Below the pieces are notes generated by a model. It was not told where the DNA came from. It did no database searches and saw only the letters and a program-made list of their open reading frames with translations. A stretch of 6,916 nt of DNA from Dokdonella_A sp038237055. GTDB taxonomy: Bacteria; Pseudomonadota; Gammaproteobacteria; Xanthomonadales; Rhodanobacteraceae. The stretch lies in the NCBI GenBank assembly GCA_038237055.1, contig JBBRZD010000183.1, positions 1-6,916 on the forward strand. Direction: 5' to 3'. The position numbers and the translations under genes were made by a program. This document shows positions 1 to 5,613 of this stretch, piece by piece. Position 1 is the first letter of the stretch. Each line of letters starts with the position of its first letter.

Positions 1-2
1 CC

Positions 3-25
3 ATCGACACGCGTGGAGTGTCGAT
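3..25. repeat. Perfect 8-bp inverted repeat in the glyA upstream region
   Basis: The arms ATCGACAC (3-10) and GTGTCGAT (18-25) are exact reverse complements separated by 7 nt. The palindrome CACGCGTG lies at 8-15 inside the structure. It could be an operator-like dyad or the stem of a hairpin belonging to a transcript from outside the window. No T-tract follows on either side, so an intrinsic terminator is not supported. It lies about 50 bp upstream of the possible glyA -10 element. Function is unknown. Confidence 0.35.
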
Positions 26-48
26 CATGTGCAGTTGCGTCGGCCGAA

Positions 49-66
49 GGCGGGCCGGGGCCCGCC
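49..66. repeat. GC-only inverted repeat just upstream of the possible glyA promoter
   Basis: GGCGGGCC (49-56) and GGCCCGCC (59-66) are exact reverse complements with 2 nt between them. A real hairpin would open to about a 6-bp stem with a 6-nt loop. It occupies the place where a -35 hexamer would be expected for the possible -10 at 73-78. It is not followed by a run of T, so it does not look like a complete rho-independent terminator. It may be the 3' end of an upstream transcript or simply GC-rich spacer. Confidence 0.3.
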
Positions 67-68
67 CT

Positions 69-78
69 ACGCTAAACT
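69..78 (+). promoter_or_regulatory. Possible -10 element of the glyA promoter
   Basis: The bases ACGCTAAACT contain TAAACT (73-78), which matches the sigma-70 -10 consensus TATAAT at four of six positions, including the conserved first T, second A and last T. It lies 33 nt upstream of the glyA ATG, which would give a leader of roughly 25-30 nt. No convincing -35 is present; the matching position is GC-only sequence. The same motif with one change occurs upstream of ribH at 5578-5587. The call is inferred from position and recurrence only. Confidence 0.35.
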
Positions 79-101
79 TTGCGTCTTCCTGAAACGCCGC
101 C

Positions 102-105
102 GGAG
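102..105 (+). promoter_or_regulatory. Ribosome binding site that fixes the glyA start
   Basis: GGAG lies 6 nt before the ATG at 112, a good Shine-Dalgarno sequence and spacing. It supports 112 over the in-frame TTG at 79, which overlaps the possible -10 element. Confidence 0.7.
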
Positions 106-111
106 TGCCTG

Positions 112-1365
112 ATGTTCCCTCGTGCCGCCCGCATCGAAGGCTACGACCCCGTACTCGCCAAGGCCATCGCCGACGAGCACCAGCGCCAGGAAGACCACGT
201 CGAACTCATCGCCAGCGAAAACTACGCCAGCCCGCGGGTGATGGAAGCGCAGGGCAGCGTGCTGACCAACAAGTACGCCGAAGGCTATCCTGGCAAGCGC
301 TACTACGGTGGCTGCGAGTACGTCGACATCGCCGAGCAGTTGGCGATCGACCGCGTGAAAGAACTCTTTGGGGCTGACTACGCGAACGTGCAGCCGCACT
401 CCGGGTCGCAAGCCAACCAGGCGGTGTTCCTCGCGCTCTTGCAGCCGGGCGACACCATCCTCGGCATGTCCCTGGCACATGGCGGCCATCTCACCCACGG
501 CGCAAAGGTCAACATCAGCGGCAAGCTCTTCCACGCGGTGCAGTACGGCGTGGATGCCACCGGCATGATCGATTACGACGAGATGCAGCGCTTGGCGACC
601 GAGCACAAGCCGAAGATGCTGATCGGCGGTTTCAGTGCCTACTCGCAGATCGTCGACTGGGCGCGCATGCGTCAGATCGCCGATTCGGTCGGCGCGATCT
701 TTTTCGTTGACATGGCGCACGTCGCCGGCCTCGTTGCTGCCGGTGTGTATCCCAATCCACTGCCGCATGCGCACGTGGTGACGTCGACCACGCACAAGAC
801 CCTGCGCGGCCCGCGTGGCGGCATCATCGTCGCGCAGAACGCGTCCGAAGATCTCGTCAAGAAGCTGCAGAGCATCGTCTTCCCAGGCATCCAGGGCGGG
901 CCGCTGATGCACGTGATCGCCGCCAAGGCGGTCGCGTTCAAGGAAGCGCTGGAGCCGTCCTTCAAGGATTACCAGCAGCAGGTCGTCAAGAACGCACAGG
1001 CGATGGCCAATGCGATCACCGCGCGCGGTTACAAGATCGTGTCAGGTGGCACGCAGAATCATTTGATGCTGGTCGACATGATCGGCAAGGGTATTACCGG
1101 CAAGGATGCCGAGGCCGCATTGGGCCGCGCCCACATCACGGTCAACAAGAACGCGGTGCCGAATGATCCGCAGAAACCCTTCGTCACTTCAGGCTTGCGC
1201 CTGGGCACACCCGCGATCACCACGCGTGGCTACAAGGAAGTCGATTGCGTCGCTCTGGCGAACTGGATTTGCGATGTGCTCGATGCGCCGAATGACGAGA
1301 ACGTCATTGCCGGCGTGCGCGATAACGTGACCAGGCAATGCCAGCAGTTTCCGGTGTATGGATAA
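112..1365 (+). CDS. glyA: Serine hydroxymethyltransferase
   Basis: This cytosolic PLP enzyme interconverts serine plus tetrahydrofolate with glycine plus 5,10-methylenetetrahydrofolate and is the main source of one-carbon units for purines, thymidylate and methionine. The 417-residue product has the same length as E. coli GlyA, and the key residues fall at the same numbers: Tyr55, Glu57 and Tyr65 in the substrate region, His126 over the PLP ring (motif LAHGGHLTHG), Asp200 and His203 in FVDMAHVAG, the PLP Schiff-base Lys229 in STTHKTLRGPRGG, and Arg363 for the substrate carboxylate. The ATG at 112 was chosen for its GGAG site and because the product then begins MFPR with no unmatched extension. 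An in-frame TTG at 79 would add 11 residues. It is the first gene of the cluster; nrdR follows after 18 nt with no terminator between them. Confidence 0.97.
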   Translation: MFPRAARIEGYDPVLAKAIADEHQRQEDHVELIASENYASPRVMEAQGSVLTNKYAEGYPGKRYYGGCEYVDIAEQLAIDRVKELFGADYANVQPHSGSQANQAVFLALLQPGDTILGMSLAHGGHLTHGAKVNISGKLFHAVQYGVDATGMIDYDEMQRLATEHKPKMLIGGFSAYSQIVDWARMRQIADSVGAIFFVDMAHVAGLVAAGVYPNPLPHAHVVTSTTHKTLRGPRGGIIVAQNASEDLVKKLQSIVFPGIQGGPLMHVIAAKAVAFKEALEPSFKDYQQQVVKNAQAMANAITARGYKIVSGGTQNHLMLVDMIGKGITGKDAEAALGRAHITVNKNAVPNDPQKPFVTSGLRLGTPAITTRGYKEVDCVALANWICDVLDAPNDENVIAGVRDNVTRQCQQFPVYG

Positions 1366-1383
1366 AACCGCGGCGCCCTGCAC

Positions 1384-1902
1384 ATGCACTGTCCTTTCTG
1401 CCAACACGTCGATACCCGCGTCATCGACTCGCGTGTGTCCGATGACGGTGTCACCATCCGCCGGCGTCGCGAATGCGAAGCCTGTGGGGAGCGCTTCAGT
1501 ACGCTGGAAACGATCGAACTCAAGCTGCCGGTGATCATCAAGGGCGATGGCCGGCGCGAACAGTTCGATGCGCGCAAGCTGCGGGTCAGTTTCGATCGCG
1601 CATTGCAGAAGCGGCCCGTGGCCGAGGAGCAGATCGAGTCGGCGGTGCGTGCGGTCGTGCATCAGTTGCGCATGACCACAGAGCGCGAGATCGCATCGCG
1701 CCGCGTGGGGGAGTTCGTGATGTCGGAACTACGCACGCTCGATCATGTCGGCTACGTGCGTTTTGCTTCGGTCTATCGCTCGTTCGAAGACGTGGCGGAC
1801 TTCCGCGAGGAAATCGACCGGCTTGAACGCGAAACGCCGGGCGAAGGCCAGCTGCCATTGCTCGGTGGCGCCGTGGTGCTTATCGACAAGAAGAAGCGAT
1901 GA
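1384..1902 (+). CDS. nrdR: Transcriptional repressor NrdR
   Basis: NrdR is a nucleotide-sensing repressor that binds NrdR boxes upstream of ribonucleotide reductase operons. The product of 172 residues starts with a zinc ribbon, with the four cysteines visible as Cys3, Cys6, Cys31 and Cys34 and an arginine-rich stretch (residues 26-29) before the second pair. An ATP-cone domain follows at about residues 49-139, opening with VIIKGDGRREQFDARKL and closing with YVRFASVYRSFEDVADF, both family signatures. The protein is about 23 residues longer than the 149-residue E. coli NrdR; the extra part (about 150-172) is a Gly/Leu-rich stretch ending in basic KKKR. There is no clear Shine-Dalgarno sequence before the ATG, so translation may depend on ribosomes finishing glyA 18 nt upstream. 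The stop is 1 nt before the ribD ATG. Confidence 0.96.
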   Translation: MHCPFCQHVDTRVIDSRVSDDGVTIRRRRECEACGERFSTLETIELKLPVIIKGDGRREQFDARKLRVSFDRALQKRPVAEEQIESAVRAVVHQLRMTTEREIASRRVGEFVMSELRTLDHVGYVRFASVYRSFEDVADFREEIDRLERETPGEGQLPLLGGAVVLIDKKKR

Positions 1903-1903
1903 C

Positions 1904-3091
1904 ATGACGAGCGCTGGCTCGATAACGACATTCACCGCGATCGACCACGCGATGATGGCGCGCGCCTTGCGCTTGGCCGAGCGTGGCGCATTCACCACCA
2001 AGCCCAATCCCATGGTCGGCTGCGTGCTGGCCAAGGGCGATGAGGTGGTCGGCGAAGGCTGGCACCAGCGCGCGGGTGGTGCGCATGCCGAAGTGCTCGC
2101 ATTGCAGGCTGCAGGCGACAACGCGCGTAGCGCGACCGCGTACGTCACGTTGGAGCCGTGCTCGCATATTGGCAGGACCGGGCCGTGCGCCGATGCATTG
2201 ATCGCTGCAGGCATCGTACGGGTGGTCGGGGCGATGCGCGATCCAAATCCGCTGGTCGATAGCACCGGCTTCGAGCGTTTGCGTGCAGCGGGCGTGGTCG
2301 TCGACATCGGATTGATGGAAGCGCTGGCACGTGAGCTAAACCACGGGTTTCTGTCTCGGATCGAGCGCGGCCGCCCCTGGGTGCGGATCAAGCTTGCGAT
2401 CAGCATCGACGGCCGCAGTGCGCTGGCCTCGGGCGAATCGAAATGGATCAGCGGCGATCCCGCACGACGGGATGTACAGCGCTGGCGTGCACGCAGTGGC
2501 GCGATTCTGACTGGTGCCGGCACGGTGCTGATGGATGACCCATTGTTGACGGTACGCCTGGACGACGACACGCCGGGACACGAACGCGATTTCGTACCAC
2601 CATTGCGCGTGATCCTCGACCCCGGTCTGGCCACGATTGCACGCGGGCGCATCCGCGAAGGCGATGCGCCAACCCTGTATGTCCACGCGGCCGATGCGCG
2701 CATGCCGCGCGGCATCGACGCGCAGCATGCGCATGTGCCGGTCAACGCAGGCTTGTTCGATCTTCAGGCCGTGCTTGCGTTGTTGGCGGAGCGCCAGATC
2801 AACGAAGTACAGATCGAGGCCGGTGCGACGTTGGCGGGCGCGTTTCTCGCGGCAGATCTTGTCGACGAATTGCTGCTATATGTTGCGCCGATCATTCTTG
2901 GCGGGCGCTCGCGGCCAATGTTCGATGGCTTGCCGATCGATACGATGGCCGAGAGGCTGAGCATGCGCATTGTCGAAACCCGCCGCATTGGCGAGGACGT
3001 GCGAATGTTGCTGCGGCCGCGCAGAGAAGCATCAACGCATGCAATGCAACTCGCCGAGCCGACGCGCGAACAGACAACTAAAAGCCCGTGA
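1904..3091 (+). CDS. ribD: Bifunctional riboflavin deaminase/reductase RibD
   Basis: RibD carries out two cytosolic steps of riboflavin synthesis: deamination of the pyrimidine made by GTP cyclohydrolase II, then NADPH-dependent reduction of its ribosyl side chain. In the 395-residue product, the N-terminal deaminase domain (about 15-150) has the zinc/catalytic motif His61-Ala-Glu63 and the cysteines Cys86 and Cys95 in LEPCSHIGRTGPC. The reductase domain (about 158-372) shows KLAISIDGRSALASGESKW, ILTGAGTVLMDDPLLTVR and EAGATLAGAFLAADLVDELL. The start at 1904 has AAGAAG upstream and lies 1 nt after the nrdR stop; the reading frame is open further upstream but only as a shadow of nrdR. ATGs at 1952 and 1955 are possible but would remove conserved N-terminal residues. 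A polar tail of about 23 residues follows the reductase fold. The stop overlaps the next gene's GTG by 4 nt. Confidence 0.95.
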   Translation: MTSAGSITTFTAIDHAMMARALRLAERGAFTTKPNPMVGCVLAKGDEVVGEGWHQRAGGAHAEVLALQAAGDNARSATAYVTLEPCSHIGRTGPCADALIAAGIVRVVGAMRDPNPLVDSTGFERLRAAGVVVDIGLMEALARELNHGFLSRIERGRPWVRIKLAISIDGRSALASGESKWISGDPARRDVQRWRARSGAILTGAGTVLMDDPLLTVRLDDDTPGHERDFVPPLRVILDPGLATIARGRIREGDAPTLYVHAADARMPRGIDAQHAHVPVNAGLFDLQAVLALLAERQINEVQIEAGATLAGAFLAADLVDELLLYVAPIILGGRSRPMFDGLPIDTMAERLSMRIVETRRIGEDVRMLLRPRREASTHAMQLAEPTREQTTKSP

Positions 3092-3852
3092 TTGAATCCT
3101 CGCCAGCGCCATTCGCCGACCATTTTTCCGCCGTGGCGGCTGACTATGCTGCCGCGCGACCCGTATACCCTGATAAGTTGTTTGATTGGATCGCATCCGT
3201 GGCGCCGGCAAACCAATGCGTTTGCGACGTCGGCTGCGGAAGTGGCCAGGCCAGTCGCGGACTGGCGGCGCATTTCGTTCGGGTGCATGCAAGTGATCCC
3301 AGCGCCGCGCAGATCGCGCAGGCGTCGGCATCGGCCAATGTCACCCTTGCGGCAGAGGCTGGTGAACGATGTGGTCTTCCCGACAACAGCGTTGATGCCG
3401 TGTGCGTCGCGCAGGCGTTGCACTGGTTCGACCGCGCCGCTTTTTTTGGAGAATGCACGCGCGTGTTGCAGCCCGGTGGCGTGCTCGTGGCTTGGGGTTA
3501 CCAGGATATTGAAGTTCCCGATGCGCTGGCCGCCACAAATGCCGCGCTGCAGGATGAAATCCGTGATTGCTGGCCGCCCGAACGCGTGCTGATCGACAAT
3601 GCCTACGTGGGCTTCGACTGGCCATTCGTAGCGCTCAATGCCCCTGCGTTTGAATTGCACGCGCAGTGGACATTGCCACGATTGCTTGGCTATTTTTCCA
3701 GTTATTCGGCCAGCAAGCGTTGTCGGGAAACCACCGGACGTGATCCGGTCGCGGCGCACGCAGCGGCATTCAACGCGGCATGGGGCGATCCGTTAGCGAC
3801 GCAATCCGTGCGCTGGCCAATGTTCCTGCACGCCCGGCGCAAGGCCGCCTGA
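3088..3852 (+). CDS. Class I SAM-dependent methyltransferase of unknown substrate, inside the riboflavin cluster
   Basis: The 254-residue product has a Rossmann-type methyltransferase fold of the Methyltransf_11 kind. Motif I is VCDVGCGSGQAS (residues 45-56), followed by an acidic ribose-binding residue in HASDPS (Asp70), GLPDNSVDAV (96-105), QALHWFD (109-115) and VLQPGGVLVAWGY (126-138). The pre-motif RPVYPDKLFDWI, the HWFD element and the C-terminal FSSYSASKR resemble the yeast TMT1/CRG1 group of small-molecule methyltransferases; this is family-level resemblance from memory, and the substrate is not known. The start is GTG at 3088, the first possible start in the frame, overlapping the ribD stop as GTGA; a later GTG at 3133 would cut into conserved sequence. 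The stop shares one base with the ribE ATG (TGATG). There is no signal peptide or membrane segment. This tight coupling suggests co-expression with RibD and RibE, but a role in flavin metabolism is only an inference. Confidence 0.88.
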   Translation: MIESSPAPFADHFSAVAADYAAARPVYPDKLFDWIASVAPANQCVCDVGCGSGQASRGLAAHFVRVHASDPSAAQIAQASASANVTLAAEAGERCGLPDNSVDAVCVAQALHWFDRAAFFGECTRVLQPGGVLVAWGYQDIEVPDALAATNAALQDEIRDCWPPERVLIDNAYVGFDWPFVALNAPAFELHAQWTLPRLLGYFSSYSASKRCRETTGRDPVAAHAAAFNAAWGDPLATQSVRWPMFLHARRKAA

Positions 3853-4454
3853 TGTTCACCGGATTGATCGAAGCCGTTGGTCGCCTTGCTGCGTGTGAGA
3901 TGCGCGGTGGTGATGCGCGACTGACATTCGACGTCGGAATGCTCGGCTTCGACGACGTGCAGCTGGGCGAAAGCATCGCGGTCAATGGCGTGTGCCTGAC
4001 GGTGGTGGCTTTCGACGAACACAGCTTCCAGGCGGATCTCTCCAACGAAACGCTGTCGCTGACGACACTCGGTGGATTGCGAGTTGGTGCCGCGCTCAAC
4101 CTGGAACGCGCGATGCGCGCCAGCGATCGTCTCGGCGGACATCTGGTCAGTGGCCATGTGGATGGCGTCGGCCGCGTGTTGCAGGTCACGCCCGATGCGC
4201 GCGCGCAACGCTGGACATTCTCCGCACCCGGTGCACTGTTGCGCTATATCGCGCAGAAAGGGTCGATCTGCGTCGATGGCGTCAGCCTCACGGTCAATGC
4301 CGTCGGTGAGGCGCTGTTTGAAGTTGCACTGGTGCCGCACACCATCACGCATACCGCATTTGCACAAACCACGGTCGGCGATGCAGTGAACCTGGAAGTT
4401 GACCTGGTCGCACGCTATGTCGAGCGGCTGCTATCGACACGAGACAACGCATGA
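3852..4454 (+). CDS. ribE: Riboflavin synthase, alpha subunit
   Basis: This enzyme converts two molecules of 6,7-dimethyl-8-ribityllumazine into riboflavin plus the pyrimidine that RibH reuses. The product has 200 residues and the expected duplicated lumazine-binding barrels, about 1-97 and 98-190. The hallmark N-terminus MFTGLIEAVG sets the start at 3852. Repeat 1 contains GESIAVNGVCLTV with Ser41 and Cys48; repeat 2 begins GGHLVSGHVDG with His102 and contains KGSICVDGVSLTVN. These positions agree with residues reported as important in the E. coli enzyme. AAGG lies 7 nt before the ATG. The start overlaps the methyltransferase stop by one base and the stop overlaps the ribB ATG by four (ATGA). 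The frame is open 72 nt further upstream, but only inside the methyltransferase gene. Confidence 0.97.
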   Translation: MFTGLIEAVGRLAACEMRGGDARLTFDVGMLGFDDVQLGESIAVNGVCLTVVAFDEHSFQADLSNETLSLTTLGGLRVGAALNLERAMRASDRLGGHLVSGHVDGVGRVLQVTPDARAQRWTFSAPGALLRYIAQKGSICVDGVSLTVNAVGEALFEVALVPHTITHTAFAQTTVGDAVNLEVDLVARYVERLLSTRDNA

Positions 4455-5554
4455 GCTTCGCATCCATCCCCGAACTCCTCGAAGAACTGCGCGCCGGCCG
4501 CATGGTCGTCATCGTCGATGACGAGGACCGCGAGAACGAAGGTGATCTGATCATGGCGGCCGAACTGGTGCGCCCGCAGGACATCAACTTCATGGTCACC
4601 CATGCGCGAGGACTGGTATGCCTGTCGTTGCTGCGCGAGCGCTGCCTGCAGCTTGGCCTGCCGCCGATGGTGCGCGACAACACCTCGTCGCACGGCACCA
4701 ACTTCACCGTGTCGATCGAGGCTGCCGAAGGAGTCACCACCGGCATTTCAGCCTACGACCGTGCGCATACGATCCGCACGGCGGTGCGGCCAGACGCCAG
4801 CGCGCGCGACCTCTCGCAACCAGGCCACATCTTTCCGCTGCAAGCGCAAGCGGGCGGAGTGCTCAATCGCGCCGGGCACACTGAAGCTGCGAGTGATCTG
4901 GCAATGCTGGCCGGTCTGGAACCCGCGGGCGTGCTGGTGGAGATCCTCAATCCGGACGGCTCGATGGCGCGTCGTCCGCAGCTGGAATCGTTCGCGCGCG
5001 AACATGGCTTGAAGATCGGTTCAATCGAAGACCTGATTCGGCATCGCCTGGCCACCGAGCACACCATCGAACGCGTGGATGCGCGCGTGATCGAAACCGA
5101 GCACGGTCCTTTCCACTTGCATACCTATCGCGACCTGCTGAGCCATGCGCTGCACTTCGCATTGTTGCGGGGCGATGCCGATGCGATGGTGCCGACGCTG
5201 GTGCGCGTTCACATGCAGAACCCGCTGTCCGACGCGCTGCATTGGCGGCGCGCCGATTTCGGCCCGGCCGTCAGCGACGTGCTGGCGGCGATCGCACGCG
5301 AGAATCGCGGCGCATTGGTGCTTCTGGGCGAGGGACAGTCTGCCGACATGCTGCTTGCGCGCATTCGCGAGCAGCCGGAAACACCGAAACGCGGCGGGCT
5401 GGTCGAGTGGCGTCGCAATGGCGCCGGTGCGCAGATCCTGGCAGACCTGGGCCTGGGCAAGCTGCGCGTGCTGGGAATGCCGCGTCGGCAAGTGGGTCTT
5501 GCCGGATACGGACTGGAAGTCGTCGAGCATGTTGAACTGCCACAAGGACAGTGA
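4451..5554 (+). CDS. ribB: 3,4-dihydroxy-2-butanone 4-phosphate synthase fused to a degenerate GTP cyclohydrolase II-like domain (RibBX type)
   Basis: The N-terminal domain (about 1-205) makes the four-carbon precursor of the lumazine ring from ribulose 5-phosphate. It carries the acidic Mg-binding loop DDEDRENEGDL (23-33), HARGL (51-55), GTNFTVSIEA (82-91), TTGISAYDRAHTI (96-108), PGHIFPL with His126 and the RAGHTEAASDL block with His143. The second domain (about 206-367) aligns with RibA by position, but the zinc-binding and catalytic motifs are gone, so it should not hydrolyse GTP. Its role is unproven; bifunctional-looking proteins of this kind are known in Proteobacteria and have been named RibBX. 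The protein is 367 residues, usual for RibBA-type fusions. The start overlaps the ribE stop (ATGA), with GAG 7 nt upstream. After the stop comes the largest gap in the cluster, 59 nt. Confidence 0.94.
   Translation: MSFASIPELLEELRAGRMVVIVDDEDRENEGDLIMAAELVRPQDINFMVTHARGLVCLSLLRERCLQLGLPPMVRDNTSSHGTNFTVSIEAAEGVTTGISAYDRAHTIRTAVRPDASARDLSQPGHIFPLQAQAGGVLNRAGHTEAASDLAMLAGLEPAGVLVEILNPDGSMARRPQLESFAREHGLKIGSIEDLIRHRLATEHTIERVDARVIETEHGPFHLHTYRDLLSHALHFALLRGDADAMVPTLVRVHMQNPLSDALHWRRADFGPAVSDVLAAIARENRGALVLLGEGQSADMLLARIREQPETPKRGGLVEWRRNGAGAQILADLGLGKLRVLGMPRRQVGLAGYGLEVVEHVELPQGQ
5066..5551 (+). other. Degenerate RibA-like (GTP cyclohydrolase II) domain within ribB
   Basis: Residues 206-367 of the RibB protein keep the RibA order: an entry strand with HGPFHLHTYRD, then LVRVHMQNPLSDALHW (250-265), then GALVLLGEGQSADMLL (287-302), and a C-terminal part with LADLGLGKLRVLGMPR. 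In active RibA the second segment carries the three zinc cysteines (C-x10-C-x-C). Here those positions are Asn257, Ala268 and Phe270, and the usual YxRQEGRxIGL signature has become LLGEGQSADMLL. The frame is intact and base usage matches the neighbouring genes, so the domain appears to be retained rather than decaying. The alignment was made by eye against the remembered E. coli RibA sequence. Confidence 0.85.
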
Positions 5555-5571
5555 CGGCCGGGCAGCTGCGC

Positions 5572-5591
5572 CGACAGACGCTAGACTGTCG
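5572..5591. repeat. 6-bp inverted repeat flanking the possible ribH -10 element
   Basis: CGACAG (5572-5577) and CTGTCG (5586-5591) are exact reverse complements separated by 8 nt. The spacer and the start of the right arm contain the possible -10 hexamer TAGACT. The dyad could be an operator or a weak hairpin, but a 6-bp repeat can arise by chance. No T-run follows, so this is not a terminator. Confidence 0.25.
5578..5587 (+). promoter_or_regulatory. Possible internal -10 element upstream of ribH
   Basis: ACGCTAGACT differs from the glyA upstream motif ACGCTAAACT (69-78) at one base. TAGACT at 5582-5587 lies 26 nt before the ribH ATG, in the only sizeable gap inside the cluster. No recognisable -35 lies 16-18 nt upstream. 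The sequence after it (GTCGCTCCTTTCC) is pyrimidine-rich and has no Shine-Dalgarno sequence. A secondary promoter for ribH-nusB-thiL is plausible but unproven. Confidence 0.35.
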
Positions 5592-5613
5592 CTCCTTTCC
5601 GGTTGATCCCCCC

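Noticed and set aside
79..111. Upstream TTG start for glyA
   Set aside because: It overlaps the possible -10 element and adds 11 residues absent from the family, while the ATG at 112 has a good GGAG and gives exactly 417 residues.
1..111. Riboswitch (FMN, glycine or tetrahydrofolate type) upstream of the cluster or of rib genes
   Set aside because: The 111-nt leader shows only two simple hairpins and no conserved RFN or other aptamer core; gaps between rib genes are too short to hold one.
67..912. Long open frame on the - strand opposite glyA (281 codons)
   Set aside because: It mirrors glyA codon structure in GC-rich DNA; the + strand protein matches its family residue by residue, and the antisense translation shows no recognisable motif.
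1366..1383. Possible terminator between glyA and nrdR
   Set aside because: The 18 nt contain only short GC palindromes (CCGCGG, GGCGCC) with no stem-loop plus T-run.
1745..1903. N-terminally extended RibD reading back to 1745
   Set aside because: The extra 53 residues lie wholly within nrdR in another frame and show no RibD similarity.
2702..2715. 14-bp perfect palindrome ATGCCGCGCGGCAT inside ribD
   Set aside because: A palindrome of this size is expected about once by chance in GC-rich sequence of this length, and it lies in coding sequence for the reductase domain.
1729..3759. Two long - strand open frames (1729-2745 and 2764-3759) opposite ribD and the methyltransferase
   Set aside because: They are low-complexity Arg/Ala/Ser-rich translations typical of GC-rich antisense frames, and the + strand genes explain the sequence fully.
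5551..5613. GTG start for ribH giving a 176-residue protein
   Set aside because: The added 21 residues match nothing known in lumazine synthase; the ATG at 5614 gives the usual length. It is kept only as an alternative under the ribH gap finding.
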